Positions 25,266 through 34,410 of a stretch of 55,876 nucleotides of DNA are shown piece by piece. The stretch lies in NCBI GenBank assembly GCA_013360745.1, contig JABWBA010000014.1, forward strand, positions 1-55,876, read 5' to 3'. The notes under the pieces are model-generated. The model was not told the DNA's origin. It worked only from the letters and a program-made list of their open reading frames with translations, and searched no databases. The translations under genes and the position numbers were made by a program. Every line of letters begins with the position of its first letter. Position 1 is the stretch's first letter. The stretch comes from Chthonomonadales bacterium. Lineage in GTDB: Bacteria > Armatimonadota > Chthonomonadetes > Chthonomonadales > CAJBBX01.

Positions 25266-28200
25266 ATGAGGATCGTGAAACGAAGTACATGGATGTTTGC
25301 AGTCGCGTTGGCGATGGCTGGCGCTTCGGGGAGGACCGGGAGATTGGAGCAACCGACGGTGGATCGTTACTACGCCCATACAGCCGTTCGAGACGCCGAC
25401 GGCATTCTTGCGCCCTGGTATTCCGGCCAGAACGGCCAGGTGGATTGGAGAGTGCGCATCGCTGCCGAGACCATGAAGCGCTATCCCTGGACAGAGAACC
25501 CCACGAAGGCTCCCCACTTTGTCTACAACGGGACATGGCGGATCGCGCAGGACGGCACGATAACGGTGCCGCGGCTGAACGATTGGGATAACGGCGATCT
25601 GGGGCAGCGCGCTGCCTACATCCTCACGGCCCTTGTCGATTACTACCGCTACACCGGCGATCCTGCCGCCATCGCCCAGATATCGTTGACTGTGGACGGG
25701 ATACTGGACCATTGTCTGACAGGGAAGAACCACCCGTGGCCAGGCGTCTTGATCAGCGTACCCATCAAGGGCGTTCCGTACGGCAAAGCCGATCCGAAGG
25801 GTCTCATCCAGCTCGACATCGTCGCTGAGGTCGGCATCGGCCTAGTGCGGGCCTATCAAATGGTGGGGAATGAACGCTGGTGGACGACAGCGAAACGCTG
25901 GGCGGATCTGTTTGCTCGTCACGCCCGCAAGGACCCGCATCTATCGCCCTGGCCCCGGTACGCCAACCCCGAGGATGCGCTCTGGGAGGATCTGCAGACC
26001 GGCGGAGTCGTCTTCATCCTGGAGTTCCTTGACGAGGTGATGCGCCTCGGTTATACCGGTGCGAAGGGTGATCTGGCGGCCGTGCGGGATATGGGCCGTC
26101 GGTACCTGCGAGATGTCCTGCTGCCTCGCTGGACGGTGGATGACACCTGGGGGCGCAACTACTGGGACTGGAATGATCCGGTGCAGGCCGAGAACGTGCT
26201 CGAGTTCGTCGCCCGGTACCTGATGGCGCACCCGAAGGTGTATCCCAACTGGCGCCAGGACGTGCGAAACATCCTTACCCTGTTTCTCAATCGAACCTCG
26301 GTGGATCCCGCATCGAGCGGCGGCGTCTTCAGCGGCGCCTGGGCCTATCCCGAGTCCTCCGCGTGCTGCGGCCGCTCCCTCTGGTATGGTCCGATGGAAC
26401 TGGCTCCGGTTTACGCGGAACTGGGCAATCGGACGGGGGATCGGTGGGCCCTTGAGATCGCTCGACGGATGATGATCCTGGCGACCTACGATGCTCATGA
26501 GACCGGAGTCGTAGAGGACAACATCGACGGCGGAGCGATCGTGGCCGACGGCTGGTTCAAAATCGCCCATCCGATGGCGCTGAAGCATTGCCTCAACGCG
26601 ATCGGGCAGCAGCCCGAGCTGTTTGGAGCCGCGCGCGAGAGCCATCTGGTTGCGACCAGCCATGTCGTTTCCGACGTCACCTACGCCCCGGGGCGGATCG
26701 AGTACCGGACCCATCCGGCGGCTGGCCCGACGACCGACGTATTGAGAATGTCCTTTCGGCCTGCGAGGATTACCGTGGACGGCAAGCCATGGACGATCGG
26801 CAGAATCTCGGGCGGGCACGGCGCGACGGTGAAGGGCCTCCCATCGGGAGACTGCATCGTCACCGTCCGGCGCGATGGGACCCGATCCGTGGTCATCGAA
26901 GGACCCGATCCCGACACGGCCGTGATCCGTTATGAGGGAGCCGGTCCGCTTCGCTTCAACGGGAATCAGGTGCGGATCGTCGGCGAAGTCGGCCCCGATG
27001 GCGGACTGGCTGAGGTCGTCGTAGATGGCGAAGTCCAGCGGACGCTCGTGGATTGCTGGGCTCCAATGCGGCGCCGCGGACAGACGCTGTATTATCGCAA
27101 CGGACTTGCGAATGGCGAACATCGCCTCGAGCTGCGGCCCCTCGGCAAGGGCAATCCTGTGTCGAACGGCGCTCTGGTGAAGGTGTCGGAGATCCATACG
27201 TCGTCGGCGATCCCGAGGGCCGCCGCGGCCCCGTCGACCTCGTGCCTAACGGCGCCCGCCCCGCAGCGGGTGATCTTCGGCTATACCGGCAGAAGGGATT
27301 ACCGTGCGTCGGACGGGACCCACTGGCGACCGGCCACCGAGTGGATCGCTCGGCTGGGCTTTCAGGCGGATATCGTCGCGGCGGCGTGGCGGACCCAGCC
27401 CCTGCAAGCGACGATTTCAGGAACGAAGGATCCGGAACTCTATCGGTATGGCGCCCACGCGCCGGACCTCACCGCCTTCTTCACCGTCGCGCCCGGCGAC
27501 TACACGGTCCGGCTGCATTTCGCGGAATACCGCCGTGTGCCGCCCGATCAGCGCGCGCTCAATATTACGATCAACGGCGAGGTAGTTGCCGAAAGGGTTG
27601 ATCTGGCGGCCTCAGCAGGGGGCGTGAATCGGGCGCTGGTCCTCGCCTATCCCGGGGTTCGGGCTCGGAGCGGGACGGTTGCGGTCCGGCTCAAAGGGCA
27701 TCTCGGGGCCGAGGCCATCGTTCATGCCATCGAGATCCTCCCCGGACGCGTCGGCGCTCGAGCGCGGCCCATCTCCCTTCCCGAGTCGTCCGGCGGCGTC
27801 GGGAATCTGCTGCATAACGGAGGGTTCGAGGAGACCGTAGCCGGTTACACCGGCAGCCTCGGCAGTCGAGCCAATGCCTACGGCTGGACCTATCTGTTCG
27901 CCTCGCCGATCCGCTCGTACATCTGGGCTGAAACCGATTACATCCGGCATCCCGAAATCGGCCTGCCCGAGATACGGACCGGCCAACAGGCGCTTCGGAC
28001 CCATACGGACGGCTACGGACATACGATGATCTATCAGGATGTCCGCGTGGACCCCGGTAGGGATTATCAGGCCGAGGTCTGGGTGCGGGCCGCGGACATT
28101 CACGGCCGGGGATTCGGCAAGAATGCGGGCGATCGGGCCGGGCTCGTTCTGCAGGAGTGTTCCGAGGACGGCTCCATGGTTCGGGAGCACAGGGGACCGA

Positions 28201-28361
28201 GTCTGACGGACGCCGGCGACTATCGTCGGTTGGAGATGCGGTTCCGTACTGCGGATGGAACGCACCGAGTACGGTTCATCCTCGAAGCGGTGCAGCAGGC
28301 CGATTACAAGGAGAGTCACGTTACGTTCGACGATGCTGCGCTGAGGCTGATCGGACCCTGA
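25266..28361 (+). CDS. Large exported multidomain protein: helical-barrel, malectin-like and CBM-like domains
   Basis: The product has 1031 residues. ATG 25266 is chosen for GGGGAG seven bases upstream and the following signal peptide (RSTWMFAVALAMAGASG). Residues about 40-470 are helix-rich with toroid-barrel features (DWDNGDLGQRAAYILTALVDYYRYTGD, LIQLDIVAEVGIGLVRAYQMVG, SACCGRSLWYGPMELAPVYAELG), like GH127/GH88/GH105-type folds. About 470-680 are beta-sandwich. About 690-820 match a malectin-like domain (LTAFFTVAPGDYTVRLHFAEY, ALNITINGEVV), and about 845-1031 a CBM4/9/22-like module (LLHNGGFEE, YGHTMIYQDVRVDPGRDYQAEVWVRA). It probably binds and hydrolyses a complex glycan at the cell surface; the catalytic family is unassigned. 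It is the last gene of the plus-strand group, facing the restriction endonuclease gene across 146 bases. Confidence 0.82.
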   Translation: MRIVKRSTWMFAVALAMAGASGRTGRLEQPTVDRYYAHTAVRDADGILAPWYSGQNGQVDWRVRIAAETMKRYPWTENPTKAPHFVYNGTWRIAQDGTITVPRLNDWDNGDLGQRAAYILTALVDYYRYTGDPAAIAQISLTVDGILDHCLTGKNHPWPGVLISVPIKGVPYGKADPKGLIQLDIVAEVGIGLVRAYQMVGNERWWTTAKRWADLFARHARKDPHLSPWPRYANPEDALWEDLQTGGVVFILEFLDEVMRLGYTGAKGDLAAVRDMGRRYLRDVLLPRWTVDDTWGRNYWDWNDPVQAENVLEFVARYLMAHPKVYPNWRQDVRNILTLFLNRTSVDPASSGGVFSGAWAYPESSACCGRSLWYGPMELAPVYAELGNRTGDRWALEIARRMMILATYDAHETGVVEDNIDGGAIVADGWFKIAHPMALKHCLNAIGQQPELFGAARESHLVATSHVVSDVTYAPGRIEYRTHPAAGPTTDVLRMSFRPARITVDGKPWTIGRISGGHGATVKGLPSGDCIVTVRRDGTRSVVIEGPDPDTAVIRYEGAGPLRFNGNQVRIVGEVGPDGGLAEVVVDGEVQRTLVDCWAPMRRRGQTLYYRNGLANGEHRLELRPLGKGNPVSNGALVKVSEIHTSSAIPRAAAAPSTSCLTAPAPQRVIFGYTGRRDYRASDGTHWRPATEWIARLGFQADIVAAAWRTQPLQATISGTKDPELYRYGAHAPDLTAFFTVAPGDYTVRLHFAEYRRVPPDQRALNITINGEVVAERVDLAASAGGVNRALVLAYPGVRARSGTVAVRLKGHLGAEAIVHAIEILPGRVGARARPISLPESSGGVGNLLHNGGFEETVAGYTGSLGSRANAYGWTYLFASPIRSYIWAETDYIRHPEIGLPEIRTGQQALRTHTDGYGHTMIYQDVRVDPGRDYQAEVWVRAADIHGRGFGKNAGDRAGLVLQECSEDGSMVREHRGPSLTDAGDYRRLEMRFRTADGTHRVRFILEAVQQADYKESHVTFDDAALRLIGP

Positions 28362-28507
28362 CCCGGATCAATCGAGGATACTGAATGCGTACGACGCCGG
28401 TTAGCTGGTGTCGGCTATCGCGCCTCGTGCCGATTAGTGCTCGTTATGAGCCCGGTCCAGGCCGCGTGCCGGGGTCGGTGTTGTGTACTTTTGGAGGCTT
28501 AGCGCTT

Positions 28508-29053
28508 CTACCAGTTCCGGATAATCTCGTACGCTGAAGCCAGAGCGCCTCCGCATGATGATAGCCATTCGTGCGGATTATCTGGATCGACCGTTAACCA
28601 AAAGGTGTCCGAACCAGCCTTACCCTTATGTTGAGGTGTTTTGCCGATCACGTGCCTTCTGAGTACGTCCTTAGAGAGTACCCAGCAGTGTGCATCAAAG
28701 GGGGAGATACCAAGACATACCGCGTAATCATAGTCCTGATCTCGGATCTGTTGGAACATGTAGATGCCGGTTTTCCAGCGTGTCGAGGTCTTGATCTCGA
28801 CTCGTTTACCGTTTATAACGCGATCGGCCTGAGTGTCGCCACTTGGGATCACGGTCAGTCCTTTCTCGGTGCACCAGCGGGCGACAAGTTGGGCTCCGAT
28901 CTTACCGATCTGACCGGAGCGAAGACAACGGATCCAATCGAACGGACTATCCGTCCATGGATCATCACCCTCGACGCGGAGATAGTCGGCCTTGAGCTCG
29001 TGCGTGTATGATGCGAGCAAGCGCACCTCAATGTCGATATTGCGATCGCACAT
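28508..29053 (-). CDS. PD-(D/E)XK restriction endonuclease-like protein
   Basis: The product has 181 residues from ATG 29053, which has GGAG ten bases upstream; a TTG at 29086 overlapping the methyltransferase end is an alternative that adds 11 residues. The nuclease core is visible as D77 (DTQADRV) and E86-I-K88 (KRVEIKTS), the PD-(D/E)XK pattern, with a preceding helix carrying GKIGAQLVARWC. No other domain is present. The size and position right after a DNA methyltransferase make a type II restriction enzyme the natural reading. The recognition site is unknown. It probably cleaves unmodified foreign DNA recognised at the same site that the neighbour methylates. Confidence 0.8.
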   Translation of the reverse strand: MCDRNIDIEVRLLASYTHELKADYLRVEGDDPWTDSPFDWIRCLRSGQIGKIGAQLVARWCTEKGLTVIPSGDTQADRVINGKRVEIKTSTRWKTGIYMFQQIRDQDYDYAVCLGISPFDAHCWVLSKDVLRRHVIGKTPQHKGKAGSDTFWLTVDPDNPHEWLSSCGGALASAYEIIRNW

Positions 29054-29075
29054 CCAGGTTGTTCTCCATGGAGAT

Positions 29076-29993
29076 CTATTGCGCAAATAGCCCTCGCCCC
29101 ATCCTCGGGTTCAGGTGCGAGGATGGATCGAACCCGACCCAGTCCAGCCTCTCAACCCCCTCGAATCGACGCGCCATTACCGCGAGGGCTTCCGGGTTGT
29201 TGTCGATCAAGACGAAGCGCCGTCCAAGTTCCAGTGAGGCCGCACCGGTCGTACCGCTTCCCGCGAAAAAGTCGAGTACCGTGGATCCCGGATGAGAGGA
29301 CGCCCGTACTATTCGCCGCAGGATACCGAGGGGCTTCTGCGTGGGATATCCGGTTTTTTCCGAACCGTTCGTCGCTACGATCGTATGCCACCAGGTGTCC
29401 GTCGGCAGCTTTCCGCGCGCAGGTTTTTCGGGTCCGACCAGGGACGGCGCCATGTACGGGATGCGGTCAATCTCCTCCGCGTTGAAGATGTAGTCGGAGG
29501 GATCTTTGGCGTAGAGGAGGATGTTGTCGTGCTTTGGCGGCCACCGATTGTTCGGTCTCCCGCCGTAATCGTATGCCCAGATGATCTCGTTCAGGAACGC
29601 CTCACGACCAAAGATGGCATCCAACAGCACCTTGCAGTAATGCACCTCGCGATAGTCGATATGGAAGTAGAGCGAGCCGTTCGCTGCGAGCAGGCGATGG
29701 GCCTCTCGGAGGCGCGGTTCAAGGTAAGCCAGATAGTCGTCAAATACATCGCTGAACTGCTGCTGTCCTATGACAACGCTCTCGTACCGCTGTCCCTGGA
29801 AACCGGTACGATCGCCGTCAGGAGAGCGAACCGTCCTAATCTGGGTCCGGCGCTGCACTTTCCCGGTGTTGAACGGAGGATCAATATAGATGAGATCCAC
29901 CGATTCCGATGGCATCCCACGGAGGATCGCAAGGTTGTCGGCGAAGTAGATCCTGCCGATGATGCCGACGTCCAGTAGATCGCTGGTCTTCAT
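29076..29993 (-). CDS. Site-specific DNA methyltransferase, beta-class N6-adenine or N4-cytosine
   Basis: The product has 305 residues. The catalytic motif IV is DPPF (38-41, IYIDPPFNTG) near the N-terminus, and the SAM-binding motif I (FAGSGTTG, about 243-250, preceded by TVLD) is near the C-terminus, with GYPTQKP (motif X) just before it. The order IV...X...I is beta-class. DPPF leaves N6-adenine or N4-cytosine methylation open. It sits directly before the PD-(D/E)XK gene with a gap of 22 bases, so the pair is a compact type II system. ATG 29993 has only a weak GGAA upstream. It lies downstream of the ceramidase-like gene on the same strand with a 119-base gap. Confidence 0.92.
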   Translation of the reverse strand: MKTSDLLDVGIIGRIYFADNLAILRGMPSESVDLIYIDPPFNTGKVQRRTQIRTVRSPDGDRTGFQGQRYESVVIGQQQFSDVFDDYLAYLEPRLREAHRLLAANGSLYFHIDYREVHYCKVLLDAIFGREAFLNEIIWAYDYGGRPNNRWPPKHDNILLYAKDPSDYIFNAEEIDRIPYMAPSLVGPEKPARGKLPTDTWWHTIVATNGSEKTGYPTQKPLGILRRIVRASSHPGSTVLDFFAGSGTTGAASLELGRRFVLIDNNPEALAVMARRFEGVERLDWVGFDPSSHLNPRMGRGLFAQ

Positions 29994-30112
29994 ATCCGGA
30001 GTTCCAAAACCTCCTCGCGCGACGGAGCGGCCTTTCCGATCACAGGCCCGGTTCCATCCGCACTGGAGAAGGGCGCACGCTTCCGGCCTCCCGGACCTGG
30101 AGCGTCTGTCAC

Positions 30113-31453
30113 CTACAAGCTATAGGGCGTCAGGTCGGGCTTATCGACGCCGAGCATATCGTAGACGGCGTTCCGGACGATGGATTCGCACTCGGCTGTA
30201 TACATCAGGCTATCGTAGTACCGATGCGCCTGCTCCACCTCGTACCCGCCCAGGGGGTAATCGGCTGCCGTGGGCAGGTAGTTCAACGCCCCGTTGGTGC
30301 AGCCCAGGGTAAACACGGGCTGATCGGTCTGGATGTCGAAGTCGAGTGCGTACTGAACGAAGACCTCCGCCGGCAGTCCGACGAACTTGGCTCCGGCGAT
30401 ACTCAGAACTTGAATGGGAAACTGGCCATGCCACGCATCGGGGCCCGCTTCGGCCATGGCGCGCTCGGTGCGACAATAGGCCACCATGCCCTGGGCGTGG
30501 AGAAGGGCTCCCATGTTGTTTGTCGTCTCGAACTCCGCCGCCTTCCTCTCCCAATCCTTGATCTCCGCATCGACGACGCCGATCTCGCGCGGGGGCAGGA
30601 ACGGCAGCTCCACCGTTCGTTCGGCGAAGCTCAGAGGCTCATCATCGTATAGGGCCGTCGCATCGCGCCACGCGTGGAGGGCTGCCTCGCCCAGGATGCG
30701 CCCGTTGTAGGCCGCAGAAATGTATGTGCTTCGGCGGAGCGGGTTGATATTGCCGCAGCAACCCTGCAGGAACAGGGGCGTCAGGCCCATCTTCCCTTCA
30801 CTCCGGACGTGATCGGCGGCATAGCCGCAGAAGTCCGCTGTAATGCGCAGGTTATCGCCCCCCAACGTCGTGCCGTGGCAGGCGTGGGAGAATAGGAGCC
30901 CGAACGCTCCGCCTGACGGCTGTGCCATGCTCAGGACGTCGATGTACGGAGCCACCGGTCCGGCGTAGTTTTCCCCGAGTACCGTTGCACCCGTGGAGTT
31001 GAGCGTTTGACGCCGATTCACCCCGATCTGAACGGGCGCCCGCCCATAGGCCAGCTGGGCTGGCTTCATCGTCTCGGCCGCCTGACGGGTCATTCCGACG
31101 AGCTTGCGGACAAGGACATCGACATAGGCCTCGTCTCGGGAGCCCATCGACGTGTACAGGCCAAGGTTCGGTCCGCCATGGGTGTGCGAACAGTTGAGCA
31201 TAATTGCCTTCGGATCGAGCCCGATGGCAGAGGCGATCCCTTCGCGGATCCGCGCGACGAGGTCGTTGGGGAGAGCGATGAGGTCCATCGCCAGAATGGC
31301 GACTGCGCATGAGCCGTCGTTGAAGACCGCCGCGCGAGCGTGAAGCTCATCGTGAACGTGGGTGCATCCCCGGGGTCGAAAGGCGTAGCCGGCCATCCAG
31401 ACGCCCTGCGGCGGGGTGATGTTCGTCTCGCATACACCTGCGTAGAGAGGCAT
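30113..31453 (-). CDS. Neutral/alkaline non-lysosomal ceramidase-like protein
   Basis: The product has 446 residues. ATG 31453 is chosen because AGGAG ends six bases before it; ATG 31459 touches the same AGGAG and cannot use it. The sequence begins LYAGVCETNITPPQGVWMAGY and contains NCSHTHGGPN, with zinc-ligand histidines, plus FSHACHGTTLGGDN and LQGCCGNINP; these are the hallmark blocks of the alkaline ceramidase N-terminal domain (PF04734). Characterised enzymes hydrolyse N-acyl-sphingosine, but the many bacterial relatives without a signal peptide, like this one, may act on other amides or are uncharacterised. It lies 93 bases after the serine hydrolase gene on the same strand. Confidence 0.87.
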   Translation of the reverse strand: MPLYAGVCETNITPPQGVWMAGYAFRPRGCTHVHDELHARAAVFNDGSCAVAILAMDLIALPNDLVARIREGIASAIGLDPKAIMLNCSHTHGGPNLGLYTSMGSRDEAYVDVLVRKLVGMTRQAAETMKPAQLAYGRAPVQIGVNRRQTLNSTGATVLGENYAGPVAPYIDVLSMAQPSGGAFGLLFSHACHGTTLGGDNLRITADFCGYAADHVRSEGKMGLTPLFLQGCCGNINPLRRSTYISAAYNGRILGEAALHAWRDATALYDDEPLSFAERTVELPFLPPREIGVVDAEIKDWERKAAEFETTNNMGALLHAQGMVAYCRTERAMAEAGPDAWHGQFPIQVLSIAGAKFVGLPAEVFVQYALDFDIQTDQPVFTLGCTNGALNYLPTAADYPLGGYEVEQAHRYYDSLMYTAECESIVRNAVYDMLGVDKPDLTPYSL

Positions 31454-31464
31454 CGACATCTCCT

Positions 31465-31510
31465 ATCAGAACTCGATCGGCCCTGTGCTGTCCGTAAGGC
31501 CGAGTCTGAT
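31465..31510 (-). terminator. Imperfect hairpin between serine hydrolase and ceramidase genes
   Basis: ATCAGA (31465-31470) pairs with TCTGAT (31505-31510), and CTCG (31472-31475) with CGAG (31501-31504), with a bulge and a further partial GGCC pairing. It lies just after the end of the GH38-GH4-hydrolase operon and just before the ceramidase start. It is weak, without a U-tract; a possible intergenic terminator or spacer structure only. Confidence 0.25.
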
Positions 31511-31546
31511 GGAGTGGATTGTACCCGACCAGATCGACGCCGATCA

Positions 31547-33076
31547 CTAGAGACGCGTCCCGACCAGAGTCGGCCCCTCGGTAGGCCCGAATCCCACGTT
31601 CTCTGCCCAGGAAAGCGTCAACCGGTCGTCGTCGAAGACTGCGACGATCGTACGGATGAAGGGCGTTTCGTAGAAGCAGGCTTTGATGGTCAACGTCTGG
31701 GGGGATGTCCAGGCGGCCATCGCCGCCACCGGCGTCGGCGCGCTTCCGCCATACCGCGTTCGGCCGCGGACCCAATCGGTCAAACCGCAGACAAGGGGCG
31801 GGGTGTGCTCATCATCGACCAGCGTCAGCGTGACCCTGCTGGGCGTTGCGGCGAACGCAGCGGTCCGGATCCCCGCGCTGTTCCTGGCAATGCGATACAC
31901 CGTCCCACCTAGTCTGGAGGCTATCGGGCTCGTAGCCGCGCCGGCTGGCGGTGGCACGCGTTGACGGCCTGAGGTCTGGCGGAGTTTCGCGTCTGCTTCG
32001 GCAGTTCCCGCATCTTCGGAGCGCATCGCCGGGAGCAGATCGTTCCACACAGCGTTCAGGATAGCGCCCATGTCGGCGACGCCGCTCGTGATGGCGATCA
32101 CCGCGTCCTGCGCCGGCAGGACGATGCAGTACTGGCCGAAGGCTCCGTCACCCCGGTACGCTCCATGGCGGCTGCGCCAGAACTGGTAGCCGTAACCCTG
32201 GGTCCAGTCGTTGTTCGGGTCGTCTCCGTTGCTCACCTGTCGGCTGGTCGCGGCGTCAACCCAGTCGCCCGAGATGAGCTGGCGGCCCTCCCATACCCCT
32301 CGCTGGAGGTAGAGCTGCCCGAAGCGGGCGATGTCCTCGGTCGTGATGCTCAGGCCCCAACCCCCCGTGTTGATCCCTTTCGGACACCTTTCCCACGTCA
32401 TGCCCCGAATGCCGAGGGGCTCGAAGATCCGCGGGGTAAGGTATCGGAGAAGCGTCTCACCGGTCGACTTCTGCAGGATCGCCGAGAGCATATAGGTGGC
32501 GCCGCTGTTATAGACGAACCGGCTGCCGGGCGCGTGTTCGACCGGCAGAGAGAGGAAGGTCCGTACCCAGTCGCCTTCGGTGGTCCGTACGGTGCGGCCC
32601 AGTGTGTCTTCAGCGTGCCCGGTATTCATGGTAAGAAGGTGCCGGATCGTCATCGCCTTGAGGTTGGCGCTCGGCGTCGGCGGAGCTTCCTCTGGGAAGA
32701 ACGACAGGACACGGTCCTCGAGACCCAACCTCCCTTCGGTGACGGCGAGCCCGATCCCGGTCGACGTAAAGCTCTTGCTCAGGGAGAACAGCATGTGGGG
32801 GCGATGCGCTTCATACGGGGCCCACCATGCTTCAGCGGCGACCCTGCCATGGCGGAGGAGCATGAAGCTGTGCAGGCCGCCGACATCGGCGTTCACACGG
32901 TCCAGAAAACGGAGAACGCGCTCCGAGTTGATCCCAACCTCCCGGGGCGCGCATCGCGCCAGCCTGTGCGAACGCCCATGATTCGATGCCATCGTTTCCT
33001 CCCCGATGAGACATACCGCGGCGATGCCCGTGAGCGATCGCAGCGCGTCCCGCCGTGTTACAGGCCCCCGTATCAT
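31547..33076 (-). CDS. Exported beta-lactamase-fold serine hydrolase (class C/esterase type)
   Basis: The product has 509 residues. ATG 33076 overlaps the GH4 stop as ATGA. The N-terminus has TRRDALRSLTGIAAVCLIG, a Tat-like signal with twin arginines. The active-site motif S98-L-S-K101 (LFSLSKSFTSTG) and YNS (FVYNSGATYML) are the SxxK and YxN pairs of PBP/class C beta-lactamase-fold enzymes. A second domain of about 140 residues at the C-terminus, rich in beta strands, follows PPPAGA and resembles the extra domain on peptidase/esterase relatives. It may be a carboxylesterase that removes acyl groups from glycans or a D-amino-acid peptidase. It is coupled to GH4 and GH38, which suggests a deacylation role in the same pathway; antibiotic resistance is unlikely. 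Confidence 0.88.
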   Translation of the reverse strand: MIRGPVTRRDALRSLTGIAAVCLIGEETMASNHGRSHRLARCAPREVGINSERVLRFLDRVNADVGGLHSFMLLRHGRVAAEAWWAPYEAHRPHMLFSLSKSFTSTGIGLAVTEGRLGLEDRVLSFFPEEAPPTPSANLKAMTIRHLLTMNTGHAEDTLGRTVRTTEGDWVRTFLSLPVEHAPGSRFVYNSGATYMLSAILQKSTGETLLRYLTPRIFEPLGIRGMTWERCPKGINTGGWGLSITTEDIARFGQLYLQRGVWEGRQLISGDWVDAATSRQVSNGDDPNNDWTQGYGYQFWRSRHGAYRGDGAFGQYCIVLPAQDAVIAITSGVADMGAILNAVWNDLLPAMRSEDAGTAEADAKLRQTSGRQRVPPPAGAATSPIASRLGGTVYRIARNSAGIRTAAFAATPSRVTLTLVDDEHTPPLVCGLTDWVRGRTRYGGSAPTPVAAMAAWTSPQTLTIKACFYETPFIRTIVAVFDDDRLTLSWAENVGFGPTEGPTLVGTRL

Positions 33077-34410
33077 CGCAGCGTCGGGAGCGAGCCCGCC
33101 TGAAGCCCGAGCATCTCATCCATCATCGCCACCGCCCCGCGATAGGAATGGACCGTCGGCTCGAGAAGGATCGCCTGCAGCAGCTTGGCTCTGGAACCCT
33201 CATCGAACGCCTCGACGAGAAGCCGATGGATGCTCCCCTGTGTGCGCAGCAGGGCGGCAATCCCTTCGGGCAGCGGCTCCATACTGCTCGCCCGGATCCC
33301 GGAGCCATCCGCGTCAGCCGGAACCTCGACGACCATGTCGTCGGGCAGATTCGGGATCGCGCCGCGGTTGGGAACGTTGACCGCCTCGATCTTCCGGGCG
33401 ATGCCGCAGCCCAGCGCCTCCATGATGGGTACAGCAAGTTCGCCCGAAGGCCGAACAGGCCCGTCGAGATCCTCGTGGACTTCAGGCGGCGGGCGCATCC
33501 ATGGGCGGGTTGTCTTATCCCCGCTGAGCGAATAGACGAACTCCGGGATGCGCCCCGTCTCCCACGGCTCTCCCTCTTCCGGATCGTAGTAGAAATGCAT
33601 CTCACTGGCGACGAACTCGTCCGCCCAGCCTAGGTACTCTCCGTAGTGGTTGGCGGCCGGCGATGGCCACAGCCCGTACCGCCGGAAGAGCATGCGCCCC
33701 AGCGCCAGATCATGCCAATCGGTGAGAGGATCTCCGGCCGCTTCTGCCTCCCGAAGACGCGGATACAGGTCCTCGCCCGTCTGACGATCGCGGATGCTCT
33801 GGAACCATGTGAAATGGTTGATGCCGCAGGCCGGGCCGTCAATCCGTTCCGGTTCGATGTCCAGGATCCGGGCGATCTGATGGAGCCCCATGAAATAGCC
33901 ATGGCACAGGCCGTAGACCTTGATCGACGTAAGGCGGCTGACGGCCTCGCAGAGCTTGTGCTCGGGGTTCGTGAAGCTCAACAGGGGCGCATCGGGGCAG
34001 AGCTGCTCCATCGTCCGCGCGATCTCGACCGTCGGTCCCATGTTCCGAAGGGCGTGGAAGAGCGACCCAGGGCCGCCGTTCTCCCCGAACACCTGTCGAA
34101 ACCCATAGCGCCGCGGTATATGGAAGTCCTGGGACCAGCGCAGAAACCGGTCGACCTCGATCGCTTTGACGACGAAATCCGCCCCGTCGAGCGCTTCCTC
34201 GAGACGGGTCGTTGCAGTCAATCGGGGCGATCTTCCGAGACGTTCGCCGACGCGACGCGCATACGCCTCCGCGCCTGCCAGAGGATCGTCGAGCCGGTCC
34301 ATCACCCTCAGGGTGAGCCCGGAGTCCCATAGCGGCTGGCTCAACAGGACGTCGCGGATGATGGAACGTCCGAAGGAGCGACTGCCCGCACCGATGATGG
34401 CTACGTTCAT
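33073..34410 (-). CDS. Glycoside hydrolase family 4 (NAD+/divalent-metal-dependent glycosidase)
   Basis: The product has 445 residues, the typical GH4 length, and is cytoplasmic. The N-terminal Rossmann motif is AIIGAGS (G7, G9). Metal-binding C-H (YGLCHGYFMG) and N-H (GINHFTWFQ) pairs are present, as is SFTNPEHKLCEA. GH4 enzymes cleave alpha- or beta-glycosides or glucuronides by an oxidation-elimination mechanism using NAD+ and Mn2+; the CHGYF variant rather than CHSV is closer to alpha-galactosidase/glucuronidase-like groups but specificity cannot be called. Start and stop overlap the neighbours as ATGA on both sides (GH38 upstream, serine hydrolase downstream), giving a strictly coupled trio. 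Confidence 0.93.
   Translation of the reverse strand: MNVAIIGAGSRSFGRSIIRDVLLSQPLWDSGLTLRVMDRLDDPLAGAEAYARRVGERLGRSPRLTATTRLEEALDGADFVVKAIEVDRFLRWSQDFHIPRRYGFRQVFGENGGPGSLFHALRNMGPTVEIARTMEQLCPDAPLLSFTNPEHKLCEAVSRLTSIKVYGLCHGYFMGLHQIARILDIEPERIDGPACGINHFTWFQSIRDRQTGEDLYPRLREAEAAGDPLTDWHDLALGRMLFRRYGLWPSPAANHYGEYLGWADEFVASEMHFYYDPEEGEPWETGRIPEFVYSLSGDKTTRPWMRPPPEVHEDLDGPVRPSGELAVPIMEALGCGIARKIEAVNVPNRGAIPNLPDDMVVEVPADADGSGIRASSMEPLPEGIAALLRTQGSIHRLLVEAFDEGSRAKLLQAILLEPTVHSYRGAVAMMDEMLGLQAGSLPTLR

Noticed and set aside
25941-27197. 418-codon open frame on the minus strand
   Set aside because: Antisense to the 1031-residue protein, with the same low-complexity composition and no domain or ribosome site.
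28362-28507. Possible bidirectional terminator between the convergent malectin protein and endonuclease genes
   Set aside because: Only a five-base stem (CCCGG/CCGGG near 28452-28472) and short GGC/GCC pairings were found, too weak to list.
31547-33076. Beta-lactamase resistance gene
   Set aside because: The SxxK/YxN fold is shared by many esterases and peptidases; the extra C-terminal domain and coupling to glycosidases argue for another substrate.
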